64,000 bases of DNA from Brevundimonas fluminis (lineage in GTDB: Bacteria > Pseudomonadota > Alphaproteobacteria > Caulobacterales > Caulobacteraceae). How positions within the stretch are numbered: position 1 is the stretch's first letter; every line of letters begins with the position of its first letter. Below the pieces are notes generated by a model that saw only the letters and a list, made by a program, of their open reading frames with translations, was not told where the DNA came from and did no database searches. Below, one piece after another: positions 43,903 through 51,868 of the stretch. Position numbers and translations under genes: made by a program. Where the stretch lies: the NCBI RefSeq assembly GCF_003934285.1, contig NZ_RQWJ01000003.1:186001-250000 (forward strand), written 5' to 3'.

Positions 43903-44775
43903 TCAGTAGTCGTAGGTCTTGTAGGTGCAAAGGAAGCGCACGTTCGCGTCGCTGTCGATCACCCGTCCCAGACTTGCTTCACGCAGCGCGCCGACGGGCA
44001 GGGTACGGTCGTTGGCTTGGGGCCGCCATTGGCACCTGTCCTCGTCACACCGCACCAGGCCTCGCGGATGAGCGGCCCGGAAACGCGCCTCGTACCGGCG
44101 GATGTCGTATCCCGGCAGCATGGCCGCCAGAATGTGGGCCTGCCCGCCGCTCGACGTCACCTCGACGCTGACCGGCGTGGTTTCCAGGAAGCGGAACTCC
44201 CCGGGCGCCAAGGACCGGTCCACGTTCGAGATGCCCATGAAAACCTCTTCCGTCGCCTGAAGCACCGTCGCGGACCGCCACCTCGCCTCAAGGGCCGAGA
44301 TGGTGGCTGGACAGGCGGGCGTGCCTCGGGCGCGAGCCAGGGCCGCGGCGTCCGGAAAGGCGGGCTGCGGCACACGGCTGAAATAAAAAGACTTCTCCTG
44401 CCCTCCCTGCACGGTCGTCCATTCGAACCCGTGCAGGCCCTCAGTCACCTCGATGAGGTCGCTTGTCCCGAAGGCGATCCGGCTCGCGCTGCGCGCTGTG
44501 ATGGGCTGCCGGGTTCCGGCGGTTTCGTTGACGAGGACGTCGCTCTCGATGCGATAGACGGCGTGGCTGTCGAGCGTTCCGTCGGACTTGAACGAATCCA
44601 GCCTGAGCCTTTCGCCCGGAACGACCCAGCTGTAGCGTCTGACCAAACCGTCGTAGGCCTGCCACCACCCGACCTCCACCAGCGTCGCATAGGCGCCCCA
44701 CTTGGCGACATGGGGATTCGGAGCGACCTGTTCGACGGCGGGCGGAGCGGCGGCGAGCAACAGGGCGTCGAACAT
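43903..44775 (-). CDS. Unknown protein, 290 residues
   Basis: Not recognised. A short hydrophobic start ([16 protein letters not shown]) could be a weak signal peptide. The body is mixed alpha/beta: an early [20 protein letters not shown], a beta-rich middle ([30 protein letters not shown]), [16 protein letters not shown], and a C-terminus with Cys ([25 protein letters not shown]). It starts with GGGAG 9 nt before the ATG. Inserted between the S4 gene and fdxA, which are neighbours in related genomes, and its codon use is less GC-extreme than the surroundings. Confidence 0.65.
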   Translation of the reverse strand: MFDALLLAAAPPAVEQVAPNPHVAKWGAYATLVEVGWWQAYDGLVRRYSWVVPGERLRLDSFKSDGTLDSHAVYRIESDVLVNETAGTRQPITARSASRIAFGTSDLIEVTEGLHGFEWTTVQGGQEKSFYFSRVPQPAFPDAAALARARGTPACPATISALEARWRSATVLQATEEVFMGISNVDRSLAPGEFRFLETTPVSVEVTSSGGQAHILAAMLPGYDIRRYEARFRAAHPRGLVRCDEDRCQWRPQANDRTLPVGALREASLGRVIDSDANVRFLCTYKTYDY

Positions 44776-44837
44776 CTGTGGTGTCTCCCGAATTCTGGAC
44801 GCGACCTTGGGTCAGATCGTCGCTCCGGGCAAACTCC

Positions 44838-45134
44838 TCAAACCTGATCGTGGCCGCTCGCGGATGCGACGTCGCGATAGAGTCCGCGTGCCTCCTCCGC
44901 CGGTCCGCGCCGTTCGCCGAGAGCGAGCACCTCGATCTCGATCAGCCGCGATCCGACGGGGAACAGCAGGACGTCGCCGACGTGGACCGAGCGGCTGGGC
45001 TTGTCGAGCCGCGTCTGCAGGCTGTTGTGCGTCAGCCGCACCCGGCCGCCCTCGACCATCGCCGCCGCCGCCGACCGCGTCTTCGCGAACCGCGCCCGCC
45101 ACAGCCAGACGTCGATGCGGCAGGCCTCGGTCAC
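44838..45134 (-). CDS. S4-domain RNA-binding protein (Hsp15-like)
   Basis: 98 residues. The S4 fold fills the first 60: CRIDVWLWRARFAKTRSAAAAMVEGGRVRLTHNSLQTRLDKPSRSVHVGDVL, with the usual basic RNA-binding face, then IEIEVLALGERRGPAEEARGLY. Hsp15-type proteins bind free 50S subunits with nascent chains (E. coli). The GTG at 45134 overlaps the stop of the MFS gene (GTGA), which fixes the start; the long upstream frame runs antisense-phase through that gene. Confidence 0.88.
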   Translation of the reverse strand: MTEACRIDVWLWRARFAKTRSAAAAMVEGGRVRLTHNSLQTRLDKPSRSVHVGDVLLFPVGSRLIEIEVLALGERRGPAEEARGLYRDVASASGHDQV

Positions 45135-46453
45135 GACGCCGCGCTCTCGGCATAGACCCGCGACAGCCGCCGGTACTGGGGCGAGTTGAAGGCGATCGTC
45201 GTCGCCACGATCCCCACCAACCCCGCCACGGTGAAGACCAGGGCGATCCCCCGCGCCGGCCCCGTGCCGAACCAGTCTCCGATCGCCGCCGCCCCCGCGC
45301 CGCCGTCGGACATGAAGGGGATCACCAGGAACTGCGTCAGCGGCCCGATCAGGAAGGCGGTCAGGGGCGAGGCCGCCTGTTCCACGGACTGGGCGAACCC
45401 GAAGACGCGGCCCTGCCGCTCGTACGGCACCACCTTCTGCAGGGTGGTGTGCTCCGCCGCCTCGGCCACGGGGGTGATGAAGAACCAGACGAAGCAGCCG
45501 ATGGCCAGCAGCCAGATCCACGGCTGGACGGTGAACAGGGCTCCGGCGGTCCACGCCAGCAGGTTGACCAGCATCAGGGTCCGCAGCGGGCTCTTGCCCA
45601 GGCCGGTGCGCGAGACCACCAGCCCCGCCAGGATAAAGCCGCTGGAGACGCAGCCCAGCAGCAACCCCCAGTGCTGCACCGCCATCATCGACAGGGCATA
45701 GGCGTCCAGCAGCGCCATGAAGACGCCGCCGAGGAAGTTGTTGAAGGTGGCGAACAGTATCAGGGCGAACAGGCCCGGCACGGCGCCCACGACCTTCAAC
45801 GTCCCGCGCAGGTCCACGCGCCGGCGGCCCGGCGTCCCGTCCGCCTCGGCCGAGGCCGCGCGCGGATCCGGCTCGTCCACGCCGACGAAGCGCAGATGCA
45901 TGAAGGCCGCCGCCGTCAGGATAAGGGCGAAGGCCAGCGTCCCCTCCATGCCGCCCCCCGCGACGAGGAAGCCGGAGATGACGGACGTGGTCAGGAAGCC
46001 GATCCCCGTCACCATGCCCACGAGGCCGTTGGCCCGGTCCCGCCGATCCTCCGGCACGAGCACGGTCACGAGCGTCGGCAGGGCGATCGACCGGATGTTG
46101 CCCGCGATCACGCCGAGCATGACAAGGCCCACGAACCCCCACAGCAGCGGGGAGGCGACGTCGCGCATCGCCGGCTCTCCCGCGGCCAGAAGAACCGTCA
46201 GGGCGGAGCCGTAAAACAGCATCGACACCGCGCTGGAGGCCATCATCACCCGCTTCTTGCGATGATGGTCGACCAGGCTGCCCAGCCAGAAGGCGAGACC
46301 CGCGGTGAGCACAAGGTACATGCCGGCGATCATGCCGGTGGCGAACACCGACCGGGTCTCCAGCCAGATCCAGAAGGTCACCGCGAACCACACCGTGAAA
46401 TTGGTGACGTTGGCGACCAGATTGTTGGTCAGCAGGTGGTGGAACGGGGTCAT
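45131..46453 (-). CDS. MFS transporter
   Basis: 440 residues, about twelve helices. Opening NNLVANVTNFTVWFAVTFWIWLETRSVFATGM, loop 2-3 region as WLGSLVDHHRKKRVMM, and the C-terminal half block TTLQKVVPYERQGRVFGFAQSVEQAASPLTAFLIGP resemble the MFS_3/macrolide-efflux group. Substrate unknown. Starts 32 nt after the helicase gene stop and overlaps the S4 gene, so it is inside that operon. ATG 46453 gives the normal short cytoplasmic start. Confidence 0.88.
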   Translation of the reverse strand: MTPFHHLLTNNLVANVTNFTVWFAVTFWIWLETRSVFATGMIAGMYLVLTAGLAFWLGSLVDHHRKKRVMMASSAVSMLFYGSALTVLLAAGEPAMRDVASPLLWGFVGLVMLGVIAGNIRSIALPTLVTVLVPEDRRDRANGLVGMVTGIGFLTTSVISGFLVAGGGMEGTLAFALILTAAAFMHLRFVGVDEPDPRAASAEADGTPGRRRVDLRGTLKVVGAVPGLFALILFATFNNFLGGVFMALLDAYALSMMAVQHWGLLLGCVSSGFILAGLVVSRTGLGKSPLRTLMLVNLLAWTAGALFTVQPWIWLLAIGCFVWFFITPVAEAAEHTTLQKVVPYERQGRVFGFAQSVEQAASPLTAFLIGPLTQFLVIPFMSDGGAGAAAIGDWFGTGPARGIALVFTVAGLVGIVATTIAFNSPQYRRLSRVYAESAAS

Positions 46454-46485
46454 GTCGACCTGAAAAGCGCGGGAAGCGTCGCGGT

Positions 46486-48915
46486 TCAAGCGCGGGGTTT
46501 GCGGCGGCGCTTGCGCGTCGGGCGGGCGGGGGACGGCAGACCCGCGAGACCCGCCAGCGCGGCGAAGGGCGATCCGGCCGCCGCCTTCATCGACCGCGCC
46601 TCCGGGTTCGGACGCGGCGCCTTGAGAGCCTTGGCCAGTTCGACCGCCTGCTTCTCCGACAGGCCCAGCTCCGTCAGCGCCGCCTCGTCCAGCCGTCCCT
46701 GACCGGCGGCCCGCAGTTCGGCCATGCGCTCCAGCGTCTCCAGGGGCATCGTGCGTCCGGCGACCGTTCGCAGCCCGCGCGCGGAGCCCCACCGCGCGCT
46801 GGTCGCGTCGGCGCCTTCTCGGGCCCAGAAGGCCTGCGCGAAGCCGCGCCCGCGCGGCCTATGGTCGCCCGGCAGCCAGACGGAATGCGCGCCGACCCGC
46901 ACGCCGAAGGTCTTCACCGTGCGACGCTCGACCTGACTCAGAGCGGTCAGTTCGGCCTCGACGTCCCGCCTCGGCAGGACGCCCCCCGCCTCCACCAGCC
47001 GGAAGGCCAGTCCACGCGTCAGGCCCTTGAGCCCGCCGCTTTCCAGCGCCCGCCTCAGCCGCGACAGGCCGCGCAGGGCGCGTCCGGCCTCCTGCGCCAG
47101 CCACGCCTCGATCCGCCGCCGGGCCCGCTCGCGGGCGGCCTCCACGCCCTGATCGCCGATCAGGCGGACGCGCGGAGACCATGGATCTTCGTTGGCGACG
47201 CGCGCCACCAAGTCGCCGCGCCAGGTCACCGACCCGTCGGGCGCCAGGGCGAAGGCCTCGTCGCCGTCCGCCGCCAGCCGGCCCAGTCGGCGCGCCACCT
47301 CCGGCTCGAGGGCGCGCGTCGCCAGCCGTCGCTGGGACGGATGGGCGCCCGCGTCCCGGTCGGCGACGAAGCGCAGGCCCTCGATCCGGCCCAGCTCGGC
47401 GCCCTCGATCCTGACCGACCCGCCCGCATCCACCTGCACCGCCGCCTCGTCTTCGGCGTGCAGCGCGCGCATCAGGGCCGTGGTCTTTCGGTCGACGAAC
47501 CGCGCCGTCAGCCGCGCGTGCAGAGCGTCTGACAGCCGGTCCTCCAGCGCCCGCGTCCGCTCGCGCCAGTGGGCAGCGTTCTCCAGCCAGTCGGCCCGCG
47601 CCGCGACGTAGGACAGGGTCCGCATCCCCGCCAGCCGCGCGGACAACTGGTCGATCTGACCGTCCTCGTGGTCCAGTCCGCGGAACCGCCGGGCGATCCA
47701 GTCCTCGGACAGACGACCGCTCGGACCGATCAGGGCGTGGAACACCTCCATGGTCAGCTTGAAATGCTCGTCGGCGGTGGTCTTCTGAAAGTCAGGCACC
47801 TGGCAGGCGTCCCACAGCCGCATGAGGCTGCCGCGCGAGCGGGCGATCCGCTGCACGCCCTCGTCCTGCACCGCGCGGCGCAGCAAGGTTTCGTCCAGCG
47901 CCTGCGACGTGAGCCGCAGGCCCGCGCGGCGCGGCGGCTCGGTCAGCGACCGCAGCAGGTCGGGCAGGCTGTCGAAATCCAGCTTGCCGTTGCGCCACTC
48001 CGCGCCTTCCACCGGATCGAAGCGGTGCTCCACGACCTGCTCGACCAGGTCGTCGTCCAGTTCTTCGGCCTCGCCCGTCACGCCGAAGGTGCCGTCGCGC
48101 AGGTGCCGCCCGGCGCGCCCGGCGATCTGGCCGATCTCGTGCGCGTGCAGCCAGCGGGTCCGTGTGCCGTCGAACTTGCGCAGGCCGGCGAAGGCCACGT
48201 GGTCGACGTCCATGTTCAGCCCCATGCCGATGGCGTCCGTCGCCACCAGAAAGTCGACTTCGCCCGACTGGAACAGCTCGACCTGGGCATTGCGGGTGCG
48301 CGGGCTCAGCGCGCCCATGACGATGGCGGCGCCGCCTCCCTGGCGCCGGATCAGCTCGGCGATGGCGTAGACCTGCTCGGCCGAGAAGGCGACCACGGCG
48401 CTGCGCCGGGGCAGGCGGGTCAGCTTCTTCGGCCCCGCATAGCCAAGCGTCGACAGGCGGTCGCGCGACTGGATCTCCACGTCTTCGACCAGCCGCCGGA
48501 TCAGCGGCTCCATCGTCCCCGCGCCCAGGAACATCGTCTCCTGCCGCCCCCGCGCGTGCAGCAGCCGGTTGGTGAAGACGTGCCCGCGCTCCGGATCGGC
48601 GACCAGCTGGATCTCGTCCACCGCCAGGAAGTCGACCGACCGCTCCATCGGCATGGCCTCGACCGTGCAGACGTGAAAGCGCGCGTGCGGCGGGCTGATC
48701 TTCTCCTCGCCGGTGACCAGCGCCACCGAGGCCTTGCCGGCCCTGGCGACGATCCGCTCATAGATCTCCCGCGCCAGCAGCCGCAGCGGCAGGCCGATCA
48801 TGCCCGAGCCGTGGCCCAGCATCCGCTCGACCGCCAGATGGGTCTTGCCGGTGTTGGTGGGGCCCAGGACGGCGACGACGCGACCCGGCGCCCGGCCTGT
48901 GCCGCGGTCGCTCAT
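46486..48915 (-). CDS. Suv3/MgpS-like superfamily 2 helicase
   Basis: 809 residues. Walker A GPTNTGKTHLAVERML at residues 18-33, motif II as AVDEIQLVADPERGHVFTN near residue 97, motif III-like FLGAGTMEPLIRRL, motif V TDAIGMGLNMDVDHVAF and motif VI EIGQIAGRAGRH. The C-terminal 300 residues are a helical, Arg-rich extension ending in a basic tail (PTRKRRRKPRA). Similar to mitochondrial RNA helicase Suv3; bacterial members are poorly studied. First gene of the leftward run helicase, MFS, S4, unknown, fdxA. Confidence 0.9.
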   Translation of the reverse strand: MSDRGTGRAPGRVVAVLGPTNTGKTHLAVERMLGHGSGMIGLPLRLLAREIYERIVARAGKASVALVTGEEKISPPHARFHVCTVEAMPMERSVDFLAVDEIQLVADPERGHVFTNRLLHARGRQETMFLGAGTMEPLIRRLVEDVEIQSRDRLSTLGYAGPKKLTRLPRRSAVVAFSAEQVYAIAELIRRQGGGAAIVMGALSPRTRNAQVELFQSGEVDFLVATDAIGMGLNMDVDHVAFAGLRKFDGTRTRWLHAHEIGQIAGRAGRHLRDGTFGVTGEAEELDDDLVEQVVEHRFDPVEGAEWRNGKLDFDSLPDLLRSLTEPPRRAGLRLTSQALDETLLRRAVQDEGVQRIARSRGSLMRLWDACQVPDFQKTTADEHFKLTMEVFHALIGPSGRLSEDWIARRFRGLDHEDGQIDQLSARLAGMRTLSYVAARADWLENAAHWRERTRALEDRLSDALHARLTARFVDRKTTALMRALHAEDEAAVQVDAGGSVRIEGAELGRIEGLRFVADRDAGAHPSQRRLATRALEPEVARRLGRLAADGDEAFALAPDGSVTWRGDLVARVANEDPWSPRVRLIGDQGVEAARERARRRIEAWLAQEAGRALRGLSRLRRALESGGLKGLTRGLAFRLVEAGGVLPRRDVEAELTALSQVERRTVKTFGVRVGAHSVWLPGDHRPRGRGFAQAFWAREGADATSARWGSARGLRTVAGRTMPLETLERMAELRAAGQGRLDEAALTELGLSEKQAVELAKALKAPRPNPEARSMKAAAGSPFAALAGLAGLPSPARPTRKRRRKPRA

Positions 48916-49153
48916 GATGGGGAAAAGTGGTCCGCCCGCGCCGGTTCCTCAAGCGTCGCAGCGCCCGGCATGGCGACGCTTAACGACGCGGGCCGGGCGT
49001 CCGGAACAGGGACGAAACGAATCAGGACCGAATCACCGACTCGGCCCGATTCCCGATCCGTTCTCCGCAAGATGTTGTATCTTAAAGCCGATTAACCACA
49101 ATGCGAAAATGGCGGTCTGGGGCGTTCATCGCTTCCCCTCGACCCCGCCATCC

Positions 49154-49161
49154 GCTAGTTC
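49154..49161 (+). promoter_or_regulatory. -10-like element before the tRNA gene
   Basis: GCTAGTTC matches 7 of 8 positions of the Caulobacter housekeeping -10 (GCTANAWC) and would start the transcript a few bases before the tRNA. A matching -35 at the right distance is not clear (TCGACCC at 49139 is too close). The rest of 48916-49171 shows no gene. Confidence 0.3.
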
Positions 49162-49171
49162 ACCCGCCGAC

Positions 49172-49248
49172 GGCCCCGTAGCTCAGCTGCATAGAGCAAG
49201 GCTTTCCTAAAGCCGAGGTCGGAGGTTGGAGTCCTCCCGGGGTCGCCA
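49172..49248 (+). tRNA. tRNA-Arg (anticodon CCU), unusual elbow
   Basis: Cloverleaf by eye: acceptor GGCCCCG (49172-49178) pairs with CGGGGTC (49238-49244) with one G-U; D stem GCTC/GAGC; anticodon stem four pairs (the outermost 27-43 is A-G) with loop TTCCTAA, anticodon CCT at 49206-49208; T stem GGAGG/CCTCC; discriminator G and encoded CCA (49246-49248). The D loop has GC instead of GG at 18-19 and the T loop reads TTGGAGT instead of TTCGA/G, so position 19 is C and 56 is G. Reads codon AGG. Confidence 0.88.
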
Positions 49249-49254
49249 GTCTCG

Positions 49255-50994
49255 TCATGCCAGCGTCAAGGCGACGCTACGCACCACGCCGTCCGACCCC
49301 TTCGCCTTGATCGTCAACGTGGTGTTGTTCGTCAGTTCGAACACCACATCCCCATTGTCGACGGGGGTCACGCTGTCTCCGGGCGTGAAGCCGATCGGCC
49401 CGTTGACGTCCAGCTTGTAGTCTGGAGACGCCTCTCCGATGCCGACGTTACCGGCGCTTGCGATCCGCATCTTCTCGGTGTTCGTGCCTCCGTTGACGCG
49501 GGTGTGGAACGACATGTCGAACCCGAACTGTCCCGCCGTGCCATTGGACTTCAGGGCTTGGATGGCCGCCGCCTCCGTGACGGTCGTTCCGGTATAGCAA
49601 CCCCGGAACACGATCGATCCACCGACGTTTGCCGCCGCCGACGTCGTGTCGGTGACGACCAGATTGCCTTCGGCAGGGTTCGCCACTCCCGCCGCCGGCT
49701 TTGGGTTCTGCACGTCGAGACGCCCGGGCGTGGCGGTGACGCCGGACGTCGGGTTCACGATGGCTTTGCCGCGAACCAAGGTTTCGACCACGGTGGTCGC
49801 ACCCAGCACGACCTGATTGTCCTTGGTCGTGAACGCCCCGGCGCCGACGGCGGTGGAGTTGACCGCGTCGACCTTCTGCCCGGCGTCGTGCCCCGCGCCG
49901 TCGCCCAGGAAGGTGTTGGCCGAGCCGGACGTGACCACGCCTCCCGCGCCGGCGCCCACCGCGACGTTGTCGGCGCCGCCGACGACGGCGGCCAGGGCTC
50001 CGCCGCCCAAGGCGACGTTGGCCGACCCGCCGGTCACGGCGTCCAGCGCCCCGACCCCCAGTCCCAGGTTGCCCGTGCCGGTCGGCTCCGCGTCCGGTCC
50101 GGCCCCGCCCACGAAGGTTGTGTCCAACGCCCCGAACTGGCGCAGGGCGATCGCCCCGCCCACGCTGACGGCGCCGCGCAGCACGGTCTCCGTCACCGCC
50201 GCATTGCCGATCACGACCTGGTCGTCCTTGGTCGTCACCGCGCCGGCGCCGATGGCGGTGGCGTTCACGGCGTCGATCTTCTGGCCGCCGGACTGGGCGC
50301 CGGCCAGGGCCCCGACGAACACGCAGCTGCCCGCCGTGGTCACGCCGCGCCCCGCCTCCTGGCCGACCGCGACGACGTCGTCGCCGGTGTGGTCCAGCAG
50401 CGCCGCCGTGCCGATGCCGACGTTGCGGCTCCCCGCCAGAACCGCGTCGGCGCCGGCGCGATAACCGCCGAGAAAGTTGTAGTCTCCCTGCGTCCGGGCG
50501 AAGGCGCAGCCTTGCCCCAGATAGACGTTGTAGCTGCCGGTCAGATTGCTGTCGGCGCAGGTGTAGCCCAAGCCGACGTTCTGTTCGCCCGTCGTCGTGT
50601 GGCGGAAACAGCTGTCGCCGACGGCCGTGTTGTTTCCGACGTTCGTCGCGTCTTCCAGGGCATAGATGCCGACGGCGACGCCCCCGATGCCCGTAGTCGC
50701 GTGGCGCAGGGCGCCGAAGCCTACCGCGACCGAGTCGATGACGTCGATCGCGTCCTCACCGGTGAAGCTCCCGACGAAGACGTTGGACCCCGGGGTGGTG
50801 GCATTGACCAGAGAGCGATAGCCGAAGCCGATGTTGTGACCGCCGCTGGTCAGTGAGGCCAGCGCGTCCTTGCCTACGCCGATGCTGCACTGGGACGTGC
50901 TCGTCAGATTTCCGGCGCCGGCCAGGAAGTACGTCTCCTGCGACGGATTCGCCCGCAGCATGGGCTCGGTGAAGACGATCAGTTCCTGGGTCAT
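49255..50994 (-). CDS. Orphan phage-tail-fibre-like repeat protein
   Basis: 579 residues, no signal peptide. Most of it consists of loose repeats of the N-x-A-x-G-x-x-A-L-x-x-x-T-T-G kind (SVAVGFGALRHATTGIG, NTAVGDSCFRHTTTGEQN, NVGIGTAALLDHTGDD, NVALGGGALAAVVGGADN), typical of phage tail fibres and YadA-head beta-rolls. A 38-residue block is duplicated. The C-terminus has EKMRIASAGNVGIG and SPDYKLDVNG, which in fibres precede an S74 chaperone domain, but no such domain follows. GGAG precedes the ATG by 8 nt. The stop is 6 bp from the tRNA 3' end; no other phage gene is nearby. Confidence 0.75.
   Translation of the reverse strand: MTQELIVFTEPMLRANPSQETYFLAGAGNLTSTSQCSIGVGKDALASLTSGGHNIGFGYRSLVNATTPGSNVFVGSFTGEDAIDVIDSVAVGFGALRHATTGIGGVAVGIYALEDATNVGNNTAVGDSCFRHTTTGEQNVGLGYTCADSNLTGSYNVYLGQGCAFARTQGDYNFLGGYRAGADAVLAGSRNVGIGTAALLDHTGDDVVAVGQEAGRGVTTAGSCVFVGALAGAQSGGQKIDAVNATAIGAGAVTTKDDQVVIGNAAVTETVLRGAVSVGGAIALRQFGALDTTFVGGAGPDAEPTGTGNLGLGVGALDAVTGGSANVALGGGALAAVVGGADNVAVGAGAGGVVTSGSANTFLGDGAGHDAGQKVDAVNSTAVGAGAFTTKDNQVVLGATTVVETLVRGKAIVNPTSGVTATPGRLDVQNPKPAAGVANPAEGNLVVTDTTSAAANVGGSIVFRGCYTGTTVTEAAAIQALKSNGTAGQFGFDMSFHTRVNGGTNTEKMRIASAGNVGIGEASPDYKLDVNGPIGFTPGDSVTPVDNGDVVFELTNNTTLTIKAKGSDGVVRSVALTLA
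49768..49881 (-). repeat. Internal 38-codon repeat, second unit
   Basis: Encodes residues 372-409 of the fibre-like protein (GQKVDAVNSTAVGAGAFTTK onward). 26 of 38 residues match the unit at 50173-50286. Confidence 0.8.
50173..50286 (-). repeat. Internal 38-codon repeat, first unit
   Basis: Encodes residues 237-274 of the fibre-like protein (GQKIDAVNATAIGAGAVTTK onward), ending in VLRG as the second unit ends in LVRG. Confidence 0.8.
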
Positions 50995-51130
50995 CGGCGG
51001 TCTCCGGTTGCGATGCGGGCCGGCGCGTCCGCCGCGCCGGGGGAACGCCTATGGCCAAGCTAGCCGGGAAAGGGCCGGGAGGCCGTTCACAATCTTGGGC
51101 AGACCGCGGCTATGCTGGGGACAAACCGCC

Positions 51131-51541
51131 TCATCGCCACCGGCGGCCCTCGCCATGCTTGCCGACGCTCTCCCAGGTGTCGGGTCCCGCGCCCCGTCGC
51201 CACTGCTCGACGACCAGCCAGCCCTTCAGCGGCCTGAGCACCGCCAGGCAGGCGATGGCCAGCAGGGGAAAGGTGACGACCAGGTGGACCCAGATCGGCG
51301 GCCGCACGGTGAAGTCGAACGCCATGAACGCCGCCATGCCCAGGGTTCCCACCAGACTCATGCCGAAGAAGGCCGGCCCGTCCGCAGGATCGGCGAAGCC
51401 GTAATCGAGGCCGCACGCGGGGCAGGAGTCGCGGATCTTCAGAAAGCCGCGCAGCAGCGGGCCTTCTCCGCACCTCGGGCAGCGACATCTCAACCCGCGC
51501 CTCAAAGCGCTCTCGGGGGCGACGGGGGTCGGTTGGGTCAT
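51131..51541 (-). CDS. DUF983 family membrane protein
   Basis: 136 residues. Zinc-ribbon-like N-terminus CRCPRCGEGPLLRGFLKIRDSCPACGLDYGF (two Cys pairs), then two membrane helices (FFGMSLVGTLGMAAFMAFDF and IWVHLVVTFPLLAIACLAVL) and LRPLKGWLVVEQWRRGA at the end. This is the standard DUF983 layout; function unknown, often near cytochrome oxidase genes but not here. The ATG at 51541 gives the family start. Upstream is a 327-nt gap without a confident gene. Confidence 0.9.
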   Translation of the reverse strand: MTQPTPVAPESALRRGLRCRCPRCGEGPLLRGFLKIRDSCPACGLDYGFADPADGPAFFGMSLVGTLGMAAFMAFDFTVRPPIWVHLVVTFPLLAIACLAVLRPLKGWLVVEQWRRGAGPDTWESVGKHGEGRRWR

Positions 51542-51868
51542 GGGCCGTCAGGTGCGCCCGGCGGGCTCGCTCCGCAAGCCTTCGGACGAGATGTCGCGGG
51601 GCGGGTTGTGTCGATGTTGCGCCGCAACAACTCCGGGTAACGATGGTTGACGAACGTCGGCGGCGAGCGCACAAGATTGGCCCGCGAGGGCCGAAATGCT
51701 CTCAAGAATTTGCTGAAACGGCCGTTTTGCGCGCACCTGTTCCGCTACAGCCGCAGCAAGCCGGGCCATCTCGTCTGCGGCAGGTGTCGACTGTACCGCC
51801 GCGCCTGAGGCCGGCGGTCACCCTCCGTTAACCGCGATGAAACCGCGCGCGGGCCACGGTGCGCGCGC
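51542..51868. other. 327-bp divergent region between DUF983 and repeat-protein genes
   Basis: Contains a perfect 12-bp palindrome AAACGGCCGTTT near 51716-51727 and a short hairpin GGCCC-GCGA-GGGCC about 35 bp before it. A 73-codon minus-strand frame (51548-51769) exists but lacks a good SD and has a disordered-looking product. Promoters for both flanking genes must be here; none is clear by eye. Confidence 0.5.

Noticed and set aside
49172..51130. Complete prophage or GTA cluster next to the tRNA
   Set aside because: Only the fibre-like gene is present; no integrase, terminase, portal or capsid gene is recognisable within the window.
51676..51715. Possible sigma-54 promoter (TGGCCC...) before the repeat-protein gene
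   Set aside because: No TTGC at the required distance from the TGGCCC; the GGCCC is part of a small hairpin instead.
51548..51769. 73-codon minus-strand frame upstream of DUF983
   Set aside because: Starts plausibly (MARLAAAVAEQ) and ends 6 nt before the DUF983 gene, but has no SD and its second half looks like random coding. Left as part of the intergenic region.
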